A stretch of 7,442 nucleotides of DNA from an uncultured Lachnospiraceae bacterium (GTDB lineage Bacteria; Bacillota; Clostridia; Lachnospirales; Lachnospiraceae), in assembly GCA_947175305.1 (NCBI GenBank), contig CAMWMO010000065.1, positions 1-7,442 of the forward strand, given 5' to 3'. The stretch's first letter is position 1; every line of letters starts with the position of its first letter. Of the stretch, positions 1 through 5,617 are shown one piece after another. The translations under genes and the position numbers were made by a program. Under the pieces are notes generated by a model, which saw nothing but the letters and a program-made list of their open reading frames with translations, was not told where the DNA came from and did not search any database.

Positions 1-237
1 TTGCTTCATATGGGTTATGACACAGATTATGTAGATTACCTTTTAGAAGAAATGGATATTAGTCGGGTAGAAAGGAAAGCATTTATATATTACTCTTTGA
101 TTTACTGCGTGGATTTTATGGGTGAACGAGGTAAGCAATTTGGGGATAAAAGAATTGAAGTGAATGAAAGGATAATCGACCATCTCAATCAAATATACGA
201 CAATCTGATAATAGAATGGAATTGTCTGGATTTATAG
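1..237 (+). CDS. C-terminal fragment, possible phosphotransferase-family protein
   Basis: The reading frame is open from the window edge and ends at TAG 235-237, so only about 78 C-terminal residues are visible and the start lies outside the window. The TTG at position 1 should not be taken as the start. The visible part looks helical, with an aromatic-rich stretch (IYYSLIYCVDFMGERG) followed by a charged helix ending in a Trp. This resembles the C-terminal helical tail of small-molecule kinases of the aminoglycoside/choline phosphotransferase fold. The catalytic HxD and DxD region would lie upstream and cannot be seen, so the family call is only a guess. It sits 7 bases before the NimA-like gene, in the same direction, and probably shares its transcript. 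Confidence 0.5.
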   Translation: MLHMGYDTDYVDYLLEEMDISRVERKAFIYYSLIYCVDFMGERGKQFGDKRIEVNERIIDHLNQIYDNLIIEWNCLDL

Positions 238-244
238 AGGAGCT

Positions 245-715
245 ATGAGAAGAAAAGATAGAGAAGTAACAGATTTTATGAAAATCGAAAACATCATAAG
301 TCGATGCACCTGCTGCAGAATTGGTTTTTATGATGATGGAGAAGTATATATTGTCCCGCTAAACTTTGGATATGAGGTAAAGGATGATACATATACTTTT
401 TATTTTCATGGTGCAAAAGAAGGAAGAAAGATCGATTTAATTCAAAAGAATCCCGTTGTAGGATTTGAAATGGACACAAATTATGCCCTTAATGAAGAAG
501 ATGCTGCCTGTGGCTATTCTGCACGCTTTCAGAGTATCATTGGTACTGGTGTTGTCAGCATAGTATCAGAGAGCGATGAAAAGAAATTGGGACTTTCCTT
601 GCTCATGGAACACAATGCCGGGAAAAGAAACTGGGATTTTGATGAGAAAATGATGAATGCGGTTGCGGTATTTAAGTTGGAAGTCACAAAAATGAGTTGT
701 AAAGAACACGAATAG
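245..715 (+). CDS. NimA-like pyridoxamine 5'-phosphate oxidase family flavoprotein
   Basis: This 156-residue protein has the split-barrel flavin-binding fold of the pyridoxamine 5'-phosphate oxidase family, NimA / nitroimidazole-resistance branch. The N-terminus MRRKDREVTD is characteristic of this branch. It is followed by an RIGFYDDGEVYIVPLNFGY strand pair at about 25-43, FYFHGAKEGRK at 52-62 (likely FMN contact, with His55), a GFEMD strand at 73-77, and YSARFQSIIGTG at 91-102. Length is normal and the gene looks intact. Family members bind FMN or a related flavin cofactor, and some reduce 5-nitroimidazole drugs. Most chromosomal copies have no proven substrate, so resistance should not be assumed. 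AGAGGAG at 236-242 leaves only 2 bases before ATG 245. I keep that start because the conserved RRKDREVTD motif requires it; the next ATG at 278 would remove the motif. Confidence 0.87.
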   Translation: MRRKDREVTDFMKIENIISRCTCCRIGFYDDGEVYIVPLNFGYEVKDDTYTFYFHGAKEGRKIDLIQKNPVVGFEMDTNYALNEEDAACGYSARFQSIIGTGVVSIVSESDEKKLGLSLLMEHNAGKRNWDFDEKMMNAVAVFKLEVTKMSCKEHE

Positions 716-746
716 TACGATCAGATAGTTGCGGAGGAAATACGTA

Positions 747-1079
747 TTGATAATCGAAGGAAACCAGACAGAAATAGAGGCGATGAAAGAATTTCATAAA
801 GGGAACAGACAAAGGGGACTTGAACTGCAGGAAAAATTTGCGGCTGAATTCCGGGAGGAATATAAAGAGAAGGATCACTGCCCCTGTAAGAAGGCATGCA
901 GATATCATGGGAACTGTAAAGAATGTGTCGCCATTCACAGAGCACACCAGGAACACGTTCCGAACTGTATGCGTACGATGATAAATGCAAAGATCAAAGC
1001 GCTGTCCGAACTGACAGAGCATACGATAGCGGATGAAATCGAAGCGCCCCGCGAGGTTTTGAGAAAAGAGTTTCAGTGA
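747..1079 (+). CDS. Small Cys/His-rich protein of unknown function, probable TTG start
   Basis: The protein is about 110 residues. After a charged helix (EFHKGNRQRGLELQEKFAAEF) comes a dense cluster, C-x-C-x3-C-x5-C-x2-C, then HRAHQEH and a further Cys. From the TTG start these are Cys45, 47, 51, 57, 60 and 74. The spacing suggests a metal-binding or zinc-ribbon-like module, which is inference. I recall similar short proteins in Clostridia carrying the label LPS biosynthesis protein, a name with no support in this sequence. Start choice: GGAGG at 733-737 lies 9 bases before TTG 747. TTG 729 has no ribosome site, and ATG 783 has only a too-close AGAGG at 776-780. The gene ends 9 bases before the methyltransferase remnant. 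No signal peptide or membrane segment is seen. Confidence 0.6.
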   Translation: MIIEGNQTEIEAMKEFHKGNRQRGLELQEKFAAEFREEYKEKDHCPCKKACRYHGNCKECVAIHRAHQEHVPNCMRTMINAKIKALSELTEHTIADEIEAPREVLRKEFQ

Positions 1080-1088
1080 GGAGGCAGC

Positions 1089-1244
1089 ATGAACATAATC
1101 GACAAAAATATAGATAACGGGAACCCCTTTGACTGGGGAAGGACATCCTCGGATTATGCGAAGTTTCGTGATGTCTATCCCCAACAATTTTATCAGAAGA
1201 TCCTTGACCGCAATTTGTGTACAGCTGAACTGAGAAAGAAATAG
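1089..1244 (+). pseudogene. Truncated N-terminus of a class I SAM-dependent methyltransferase
   Basis: ATG 1089 follows GAGG at 1081-1084 and opens a 51-codon frame ending at TAG 1242-1244. The product contains IDKNIDNGNPFDWGRTSSDY and then KFRDVYPQQFYQKILDRNLC. I recognise this as the conserved N-terminal segment of a Firmicutes class I methyltransferase family of roughly 240-260 residues. The SAM-binding glycine motif that should follow residue 44 is absent. The frame instead runs into TAELRKK and a stop. So the catalytic domain is missing and the gene is almost certainly dead, although the leader and start are intact and a 51-residue peptide could still be made. The last residues could derive from the C-terminus of the same gene after an internal deletion; that is speculation. 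It lies between two intact genes. Confidence 0.65.
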
Positions 1245-1286
1245 GAGCAGGTGGATGAACAGGCAAGGTGTTTTGGGAGGTATATC

Positions 1287-1856
1287 ATGAATATTTACGA
1301 AGCGATTCCGGTGTTGGAAAATGAAAGATTCCAATTACGAGCGGTTGAAAATGAAGATTGTGGCGATTTGCTACGGGTTTATAGCGACAAAAATGCTTTG
1401 CCGTTTTTTAACAGCGATAATTGTGACGGAGATAGTTTTTACTATGCAACGAAGGAAAGAATGCAGGAAGCTCTTGATTTTTGGAAGATGTCGTATGAAA
1501 ATGGCTGGTTTGCCAGGCTTTCCATCGTTGATAAATCTGTATCGAGTGTGATCGGGACGATCGAACTGTGTTTAAGAGTTTCCGAGGATGCATTTAACAA
1601 TATGGGAATTTTAAGAGTTGATGTAAGAAGTGACTACGAAACAGAAAGTATGCTGTACGACATTATTGCGCTTATCGTACCGCACATTCCCAAACTTTTG
1701 GGGTGTGACGGAATCCTTACGAAAGCGCCGATCTATGCAATAGAAAGAATGAAAGCGCTTCGGAAAGCAGGATTTGCCAAGTCAGAACATTTGTTGATCG
1801 GTAAGACGGGATATGCTTATGATGGATATTGGACAAGGGATAGTGTGAGGGAATAG
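1287..1856 (+). CDS. GNAT family N-acetyltransferase
   Basis: This 189-residue protein has the layout of the RimJ/RimL-like GNAT branch: an N-terminal strand ENERFQLRAVENEDCGDLLRVY, a central WFARLSIVDKSVSSVIGTIEL hairpin (typical GNAT beta2-beta4), a GILRVDVRSDYETE segment where acetyl-CoA motif A normally lies, and a C-terminal AIERMKALRKAGFAKSEH segment that matches the usual end of the fold. The canonical R/QxxGxG/A pyrophosphate loop is degenerate here (RSDYETES), so acetyl-CoA binding may be altered, though I recall this variant in related Clostridial proteins. The substrate is unknown. Start: GGGAGG at 1275-1280 lies 6 bases before ATG 1287. A longer in-frame GTG at 1251 has no such site. 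One base separates its stop from the next gene, implying translational coupling. Confidence 0.8.
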   Translation: MNIYEAIPVLENERFQLRAVENEDCGDLLRVYSDKNALPFFNSDNCDGDSFYYATKERMQEALDFWKMSYENGWFARLSIVDKSVSSVIGTIELCLRVSEDAFNNMGILRVDVRSDYETESMLYDIIALIVPHIPKLLGCDGILTKAPIYAIERMKALRKAGFAKSEHLLIGKTGYAYDGYWTRDSVRE

Positions 1857-1857
1857 T

Positions 1858-2088
1858 ATGAAGAAGATGTTAGGAATCGGTTTATCAGTAATAGGGATTG
1901 TGACGGTCATAGTGGTTGTCATCCTCAAGCTCAAAAGGCAAATGTCAATCTCTATCATCGGTGGGGCAGACGGTCCCACATCGGTATTTATTGCCGGTAA
2001 GGTTGGAAACACCTCAGCTGTTGCAGGAGTGCTTGTGGGGATTGTACTGCTTGTGATCGGCGTTTTTATGATTAGAAAGAAGAGATAA
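1858..2088 (+). CDS. Two-helix membrane microprotein with OadB-type GGADGPT motif
   Basis: The 76-residue product has two hydrophobic segments, at about 5-23 and 54-72, with basic residues after each (KLKRQ and RKKR). Between them is SISIIGGADGPTSVFIAGKV. The IIGGADGPT core (Gly35 to Thr41, Asp38) matches the signature of region IIIa in the beta subunit of Na+-translocating decarboxylases such as oxaloacetate and glutaconyl-CoA decarboxylase. In the full-length subunit the Asp is linked to Na+ transport. A full beta subunit is about 370-430 residues with many membrane helices, so this is not a working pump subunit by itself. It has its own ribosome site (GAGGGA 1847-1852), a start one base after the GNAT stop, and a clean end, so it looks like a designed small gene. 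I recall other Clostridial short proteins with this motif, but their function is unknown to me. Confidence 0.72.
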   Translation: MKKMLGIGLSVIGIVTVIVVVILKLKRQMSISIIGGADGPTSVFIAGKVGNTSAVAGVLVGIVLLVIGVFMIRKKR

Positions 2089-2137
2089 GTAGAATAAGCG
2101 TTTGAGGGAAATCGCTATAGATTGGAAACCGGAGTTA

Positions 2138-2146
2138 TGCTATACT
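2138..2146 (+). promoter_or_regulatory. Extended -10 promoter candidate for argC
   Basis: TGC directly followed by TATACT forms a TGn-extended -10 element, 5 of 6 to TATAAT, ending 43 bases before the chosen argC start. No good -35 hexamer lies 16-18 bases upstream, which fits the weaker -35 need of extended -10 promoters. It falls in the 101-base spacer after the microprotein gene. I see no convincing arginine-repressor operator beside it. Confidence 0.45.
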
Positions 2147-2189
2147 TACACGCAGAAAGTAGAGCGGCCAAAAGAAAGGAATGCAGGAT

Positions 2190-3245
2190 ATGATAAAAGC
2201 AGGAATCATAGGAGCCACAGGCTATGCGGGAGGCGAACTGGTAAGGCTTCTTCTGGGACATAAAGAGGTAGAGATCGTATGGTATGGGTCTAAAAGTTAT
2301 GTAAACCAACGATATGCCGATGTGTACCGGAATATGTTTCAGATCGTGGACGAGAAATGTTTGGATGACAATATGGAAGAGCTGGCCCAGCAGGCGGATG
2401 TGATCTTTACAGCGACGCCTCAGGGCTATTGCGCATCCCTGATAAACGAGGCAATTTTGTCGAAGACGAAGGTGGTGGATCTGAGCGCTGATTTCCGGAT
2501 CAAGGATGTGTCTGTTTATGAGAAGTGGTACGGCATTGAGCACAAGTCACCCCAGTACATAGAGGAGGCGGTCTACGGGCTGTGCGAGATTAACAGAGAG
2601 GATGTGAAGCGTGCCCGGCTGGTGGCGAATCCCGGCTGCTATACGACCTGCTCTATACTGACGGCCTATCCTCTGGTGAAGCAGGGGCTGATTGATACGG
2701 ATACTTTGATCATCGACGCCAAGAGTGGTACTTCCGGCGCGGGGCGCGGAGCGAAAGTGCCCAATCTCTTCTGTGAGGTAAACGAGAATATAAAGGCATA
2801 CGGTGTGGCGACTCACAGGCATACTCCGGAGATCGAGGAACAGCTTGGATATGCGGCAGGGAAAGAAATCGTGCTGAATTTTACGCCTCATCTGGTGCCC
2901 ATGAATCGGGGTATTCTGGTGACGGCCTACGCAAAGCTCAAGAAGGATGCGCAGGGGCGGTTGCCTTCCTGTGAGGAGATCAAGGCAGTGTACGACCGCT
3001 ATTATGGGAGTGAGAGATTTGTCCGCGTGCTGGATCAGGGTGTCTGTCCCGAGACCAAGTGGGTGGAGGGCAGCAACTACACGGATATCGGTTTTGTGAT
3101 CGACGAGCGGACCGAGCGAATCATTATGATGGGGGCGCTTGACAATCTGGTCAAAGGTGCAGCAGGACAGGCAGTGCAGAACATGAACCTGATGTTTGGA
3201 CTGGAGGAGAGCGAAGGACTGGCGGTGGCGCCGATGTTCCCCTAA
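2190..3245 (+). CDS. argC: N-acetyl-gamma-glutamyl-phosphate reductase
   Basis: ArgC catalyses the NADPH-dependent reduction of N-acetylglutamyl phosphate to N-acetylglutamate semialdehyde, the third step of acetylated arginine/ornithine synthesis in the cytoplasm. The 351-residue length is normal for the longer ArgC type. The N-terminal GIIGATGYAGGELVRLL is the dinucleotide-binding loop. NPGCYTT carries the catalytic Cys150 (codon 2637-2639). AKSGTSGAGRGAK at about 177-189 and HRHTPEIEE at about 209-217, with its active-site His, are hallmark segments. Start: AAGGA at 2176-2180 is 9 bases from ATG 2190 but touches ATG 2181, and family members start MIKAGIIG, so I prefer 2190. The copy looks intact and sampled lines are 53-60% GC, richer than the genes to its left. 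Unusually, argJ does not follow directly. Confidence 0.96.
   Translation: MIKAGIIGATGYAGGELVRLLLGHKEVEIVWYGSKSYVNQRYADVYRNMFQIVDEKCLDDNMEELAQQADVIFTATPQGYCASLINEAILSKTKVVDLSADFRIKDVSVYEKWYGIEHKSPQYIEEAVYGLCEINREDVKRARLVANPGCYTTCSILTAYPLVKQGLIDTDTLIIDAKSGTSGAGRGAKVPNLFCEVNENIKAYGVATHRHTPEIEEQLGYAAGKEIVLNFTPHLVPMNRGILVTAYAKLKKDAQGRLPSCEEIKAVYDRYYGSERFVRVLDQGVCPETKWVEGSNYTDIGFVIDERTERIIMMGALDNLVKGAAGQAVQNMNLMFGLEESEGLAVAPMFP
2295..2307 (-). repeat. GTTWACATAA motif copy 1 (minus strand, inside argC)
   Basis: Read on the minus strand this is GGTTTACATAACT. It falls in the 5' part of argC, where the + strand encodes Ser-Tyr-Val-Asn. It is the only one of the six copies in this orientation. Confidence 0.55.
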
Positions 3246-3249
3246 TATA

Positions 3250-3262
3250 AGTTTACATAAAA
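3250..3262 (+). repeat. GTTWACATAA motif copy 2 (after argC)
   Basis: AGTTTACATAAAA, 4 bases past the argC stop, in the 82-base spacer before the deaminase gene. It is the first of two copies in this spacer, flanking the near-palindrome at 3263-3278. Confidence 0.6.
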
Positions 3263-3278
3263 ATATTGCCGGGAATAT
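3263..3278. repeat. 16-base near-palindrome between two motif copies
   Basis: ATATTGCCGGGAATAT pairs with its own reverse complement at 14 of 16 positions, with 5-base perfect arms. It begins right after motif copy 2 and ends 6 bases before copy 3. There is no T-run, so it is not a terminator. A protein-binding site is possible but unproven. Confidence 0.4.
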
Positions 3279-3284
3279 ACCATG

Positions 3285-3297
3285 GGTTAACATAACT
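3285..3297 (+). repeat. GTTWACATAA motif copy 3 (leader of deaminase gene)
   Basis: GGTTAACATAACT, with GTTA/TAAC arms around a central ACA. Fourteen bases (3285-3298) are identical to 6809-6822 inside the nucleotidyltransferase gene. Confidence 0.6.
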
Positions 3298-3327
3298 ATA
3301 AATAGATTGCTTTTTAGGGAGATTATG

Positions 3328-3816
3328 ATGGAAAGAAGAGATAAGATAAATTATTATCTGGATCTGGCAAAGATGGTGGCACAGCGTTCCACCTGTCTGC
3401 GCAGACATTATGGCGCTGTCATCGTGAAGAACGATGAGGTAATCTCCACGGGTTATGTGGGAGCGCCGCGGGGCAGAAAAAACTGTACTGACGTGGGAGA
3501 GTGTATTCGTGCAAAGCTGGAAATTCCCCGGGGAGAGCGCTATGAGCTGTGCCGTAGTGTGCATGCGGAGACGAATGCGATCATCAGTGCCTCGCGGGAT
3601 AAGATGATCGGCAGCGCCATGTATCTGACAGGCGTGGAGGCGGAGACGGGTGAGTATGTAAAAAACTCCTGCAGCTGCTCCATGTGCAAGAGGCAGATCA
3701 TCAATGCAGGGATTGAGACGGTGTATGTCAGAGACACGGACACGGAGTACAGAGTGATCCCGGTACAGCAGTGGATTGAAGAGGACGAATCTTTAGAAGG
3801 CATATTTGGATATTGA
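3328..3816 (+). CDS. dCMP deaminase family protein (deoxycytidylate/cytidine deaminase fold)
   Basis: The 162-residue zinc-dependent deaminase most likely converts dCMP to dUMP, the precursor of dTMP, in the cytoplasm. The zinc and proton-shuttle motif His79-Ala-Glu81 is followed by the Cys117-x-x-Cys120 pair, inside NSCSCSMCKRQI. Most family members have Pro-Cys-x-x-Cys; here Ser precedes the first zinc Cys, with an extra Cys at 115. Between residues 40 and 76 GYVGAPRGRKNCTDVGEC and ERYELC add more cysteines, a layout I recall from Clostridial dCMP deaminases. Start: AGGGAG at 3316-3321 is 6 bases from ATG 3328 and only 3 from ATG 3325, so either of two adjacent Met codons may be used. A long in-frame extension back to 3196 would overlap argC and has no ribosome site. 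ComEB-like proteins are its nearest named relatives. Confidence 0.88.
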   Translation: MERRDKINYYLDLAKMVAQRSTCLRRHYGAVIVKNDEVISTGYVGAPRGRKNCTDVGECIRAKLEIPRGERYELCRSVHAETNAIISASRDKMIGSAMYLTGVEAETGEYVKNSCSCSMCKRQIINAGIETVYVRDTDTEYRVIPVQQWIEEDESLEGIFGY

Positions 3817-3841
3817 TGGTCAAGGAAGGAATGATGAGAAG

Positions 3842-4402
3842 ATGGAAGAAAGAGAGATGGCGAGAACGCCAGTTGACATAAAACCATCACCTAACGGCAG
3901 ACTTTTGAAAGAAATGGCAGTGTATGAGCTTTTAGATGAGCTGGAGATTCCCTATTTGCGGGTAGACCATGAGGCGGCAGCTACCGTAGATGACTGTCAT
4001 GAGGTGGATGAGGCGCTGGGGATCCATATTTGTAAGAATTTGTTTTTGTGTAACAGACAGAAAACGGATTTCTATCTTCTCATGATGCCGGGGCTAAAGA
4101 AGTTTAAGACGAAGGAGCTTTCCGCACAGCTTGGCACAGCCAGACTTTCCTTCGCGGAGGCGGAATATATGGAGGAGTTTTTAAACATTACGCCGGGCTC
4201 GGTGAGTGTGATGGGATTGATGAATGACAAGGAGCACAGAGTGAGGCTTTTGATCGATCAGGAGCTTTTGCAGGATGAATTTGTGGGCTGTCACCCTTGC
4301 GTGAACACGGCCAGCCTGAAAATACGGATGAAGGATATTCTGGAGAAGTTTTTGCCCTATGTGGCACATGACTATACAGCGGTGGAACTACAGGGAGAAT
4401 AG
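3842..4402 (+). CDS. ProX/YbaK-type aminoacyl-tRNA deacylase (ProXp-like)
   Basis: The 186-residue protein belongs to the YbaK / prolyl-tRNA-synthetase-associated editing domain family, of which ProXp-ala members hydrolyse mischarged Ala-tRNA(Pro) in trans. Signs are IPYLRVDHEAA at about 36-46, CKNLFLCN with conserved Lys65, a DFYLLMMPGLKKFKTKEL strand-loop, ITPGSVSVMGLMND at 116-129, and GCHPCVNTASLKI at 149-161, which matches the HPxxNTAxL signature of this branch. The substrate is predicted from the family, not shown. Start is uncertain: AAGGA 3826-3830 lies 11 bases before ATG 3842, while ATG 3857 has GGAAG 8 bases upstream. The family core begins about residue 27, so both fit. The gene lies 25 bases after the deaminase stop, probably in one transcript. 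The last base of its stop codon is the first G of a GTTTACATAA motif. Confidence 0.87.
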   Translation: MEEREMARTPVDIKPSPNGRLLKEMAVYELLDELEIPYLRVDHEAAATVDDCHEVDEALGIHICKNLFLCNRQKTDFYLLMMPGLKKFKTKELSAQLGTARLSFAEAEYMEEFLNITPGSVSVMGLMNDKEHRVRLLIDQELLQDEFVGCHPCVNTASLKIRMKDILEKFLPYVAHDYTAVELQGE

Positions 4403-4413
4403 TTTACATAATT
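4401..4413 (+). repeat. GTTWACATAA motif copy 4 (after ProX-like gene)
   Basis: AGTTTACATAATT overlaps the TAG stop (4400-4402) of the preceding gene. TTTACAAATA follows at once and looks like a decayed second half. It lies in the leader of the second GNAT gene. Confidence 0.6.
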
Positions 4414-4452
4414 TACAAATAGCGAAAAGGGAAAAGGAAAAGAGGAACGGAC

Positions 4453-4896
4453 ATGATACGCAGTATGACAATAGAGGATTATGAGGGTGTGAAGGCACTC
4501 TGGATGTCGATCAAGGGATTCGCCATCAGGAGTCTGGATGATTCCAGGGAGGGTGTGGCGCGGTTTTTGCAGAGAAATCCTGAGACCAGCGTGGTAGCCG
4601 TTGAAGATGGGAAGATCGTGGGTGCGATCCTGTGCGGCCATGACGGCAGAAGAGGCTGTCTGTATCATGTGTGTGTGGCGGAGGATTACCGCATGCGCGG
4701 CATCGGTAAGGCTATGGTGGTTTTTTGCATGGAGGCTTTGAAGGCGGAGCAGATCAATAAGGTGTCGCTGATCGCCTTTACCGTCAATGATGTGGGAAAT
4801 GCCTTTTGGAGACGGATCGGCTGGACGAAGAGGGAAGACTTAAACTACTATGATTTCACGTTGAATGAGGCGAATATCACGGCGTTTAATCGATAG
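4453..4896 (+). CDS. GNAT family N-acetyltransferase
   Basis: This 147-residue single-domain acetyltransferase has a canonical acetyl-CoA site. CLYHVCVAEDYRMRGIGKAMV at about 69-89 contains the R-x-x-G-x-G loop (Arg80 to Lys86). An N-terminal IRSMTIEDYEGVKALW start, a SVVAVEDGKIVGAILCG hairpin at 46-62, and a C-terminal NDVGNAFWRRIGWTKRED segment at 112-129 are all where a compact GNAT should have them. The length is normal for this compact class and the gene appears intact. The acceptor is unknown: protein N-termini, small amines and antibiotics are all possible. AGAGGA at 4441-4446 is 6 bases from ATG 4453. It follows the ProX-like gene after a 50-base spacer and precedes fic by 19 bases. 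Confidence 0.9.
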   Translation: MIRSMTIEDYEGVKALWMSIKGFAIRSLDDSREGVARFLQRNPETSVVAVEDGKIVGAILCGHDGRRGCLYHVCVAEDYRMRGIGKAMVVFCMEALKAEQINKVSLIAFTVNDVGNAFWRRIGWTKREDLNYYDFTLNEANITAFNR

Positions 4897-4915
4897 TGAG
4901 AAAGGATAAATCTCT

Positions 4916-5521
4916 ATGGCACTTGCAAACAAACTTAATATAACCGATTCTGCAGAACTTGCCCGTGCGGAAGAAAAAATAAGCAAAAAAAAGGCAGCCC
5001 TGCTTTTTGAGAGCGGATACTTACACACGCTGAAAGGAGGCACATTGGACAGCCTTTTGGAAATACACAGGTATCTTTTTGATGAGCTTTATGATTTTGC
5101 GGGAAAGATCAGAACGGTTAATATTGCAAAGGGAAATTTCAGATTTGCACCGGTCACTTATTTGCATGAGGCACTCAAAAATATTGAGAGAATGCCGCAG
5201 ACAACATTTGATGAGATAATTGAGAAATATGTTGAAATGAATGTTGCACACCCGTTTAGGGAGGGGAATGGCAGGGCGACAAGAATCTGGCTGGATTTGA
5301 TCTTGTGTCAGGAACTCAATCTTGTGGTAGATTGGAGCAAGGTTGAAAAAGAAGATTATCTGTTGGCAATGGAGAGAAGTCCTATTAAAGACGTTGAAAT
5401 AAAGTTCCTTTTGAAGGAAGCGTTGACGGATAAAACGGAAGACAGAGAGATATACATGAAGGGGATAGACCACAGTTATTATTATGAGGACTATACTGCT
5501 TATAAAACAGAGGAACTTTAG
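4916..5521 (+). CDS. fic: Class III Fic-domain AMP-transferase (NmFic-like)
   Basis: Fic enzymes transfer AMP from ATP to hydroxyl groups of target proteins. The 201-residue protein carries the full catalytic loop [12 protein letters not shown], with His112, Glu116, Gly117, Asn118 and Arg120, plus the beta-hairpin target-docking region [13 protein letters not shown] at 67-79. The whole chain resembles Neisseria meningitidis NmFic, the class III type. In that class a C-terminal helix with (S/T)xxxE(G/N) blocks ATP and tetramer assembly controls activity; DNA gyrase B is a reported NmFic target. Here the helix reads HSYYYEDY: Ser187 and Glu191 are kept, but Asp192 replaces Gly/Asn. Tyr188 matches the NmFic auto-AMPylated tyrosine. 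No separate antitoxin gene is adjacent, as expected for this class. Sampled lines are about 38-40% GC against 53-60% in argC, suggesting transfer. AAAGGA at 4901-4906 precedes ATG 4916 by 9 bases. Confidence 0.95.
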   Translation: MALANKLNITDSAELARAEEKISKKKAALLFESGYLHTLKGGTLDSLLEIHRYLFDELYDFAGKIRTVNIAKGNFRFAPVTYLHEALKNIERMPQTTFDEIIEKYVEMNVAHPFREGNGRATRIWLDLILCQELNLVVDWSKVEKEDYLLAMERSPIKDVEIKFLLKEALTDKTEDREIYMKGIDHSYYYEDYTAYKTEEL

Positions 5522-5524
5522 CAC

Positions 5525-5566
5525 AAATGCCTCGGTCTGACCATGTGGAAATGCCTCCGATCTGCC
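5525..5566 (+). repeat. Two 24-base-spaced direct repeats in the fic downstream spacer
   Basis: AAATGCCTC occurs exactly at 5525-5533 and 5549-5557, a period of 24. Similar tails follow (GGTCTGACC and CGATCTGCC). The first tail is itself a 9-base palindrome, GGTCTGACC (5534-5542). It lies in the 95-base gap between fic and the coiled-coil gene. Possible tandem operator or a small duplication. Confidence 0.4.
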
Positions 5567-5604
5567 GATATTATATTTGAAAGTATGTCATGCAACGCCA
5601 AGGA

Positions 5605-5617
5605 GGTTTACATAACA
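5605..5617 (+). repeat. GTTWACATAA motif copy 5, between ribosome site and start codon
   Basis: GGTTTACATAACA fills the gap between AAGGAGG (5600-5606) and ATG 5617. Its first bases are the last Gs of the Shine-Dalgarno site and its last base is the A of the start codon. A protein bound here could affect translation or transcript elongation. Confidence 0.6.

Noticed and set aside
1251..1286. GTG 1251 as the start of the first GNAT gene
   Set aside because: ATG 1287 has an ideal GGGAGG site 6 bases upstream and gives the normal GNAT N-terminus.
684..1334. 216-codon open frame on the minus strand
   Set aside because: It runs opposite three + strand genes with good ribosome sites, and its product is an implausible Phe/Leu-rich chain with no family likeness.
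2097..2116. Hairpin AGCG-TTT / AAA-T-CGCT after the microprotein gene as a terminator
   Set aside because: The stem is short with a bulge and no T-run follows. It does not meet the pattern of an intrinsic terminator.
2547..3293. Long open frame on the minus strand opposite argC
   Set aside because: It mirrors the codon structure of argC, shows no recognisable domain, and argC is a certain gene on the other strand.
3286..3296. GTTAACATAAC as an integron attC half-site
   Set aside because: It does not fit the GTTRRRY / RYYYAAC cores, has no paired partner at cassette spacing, and no integrase is visible.
4402..4431. GTTTACATAA read as a -35 element (TTTACA resembles TTGACA)
   Set aside because: No -10 hexamer lies 16-18 bases downstream here, and the copy at 5606 abuts a start codon, so a promoter reading does not fit.
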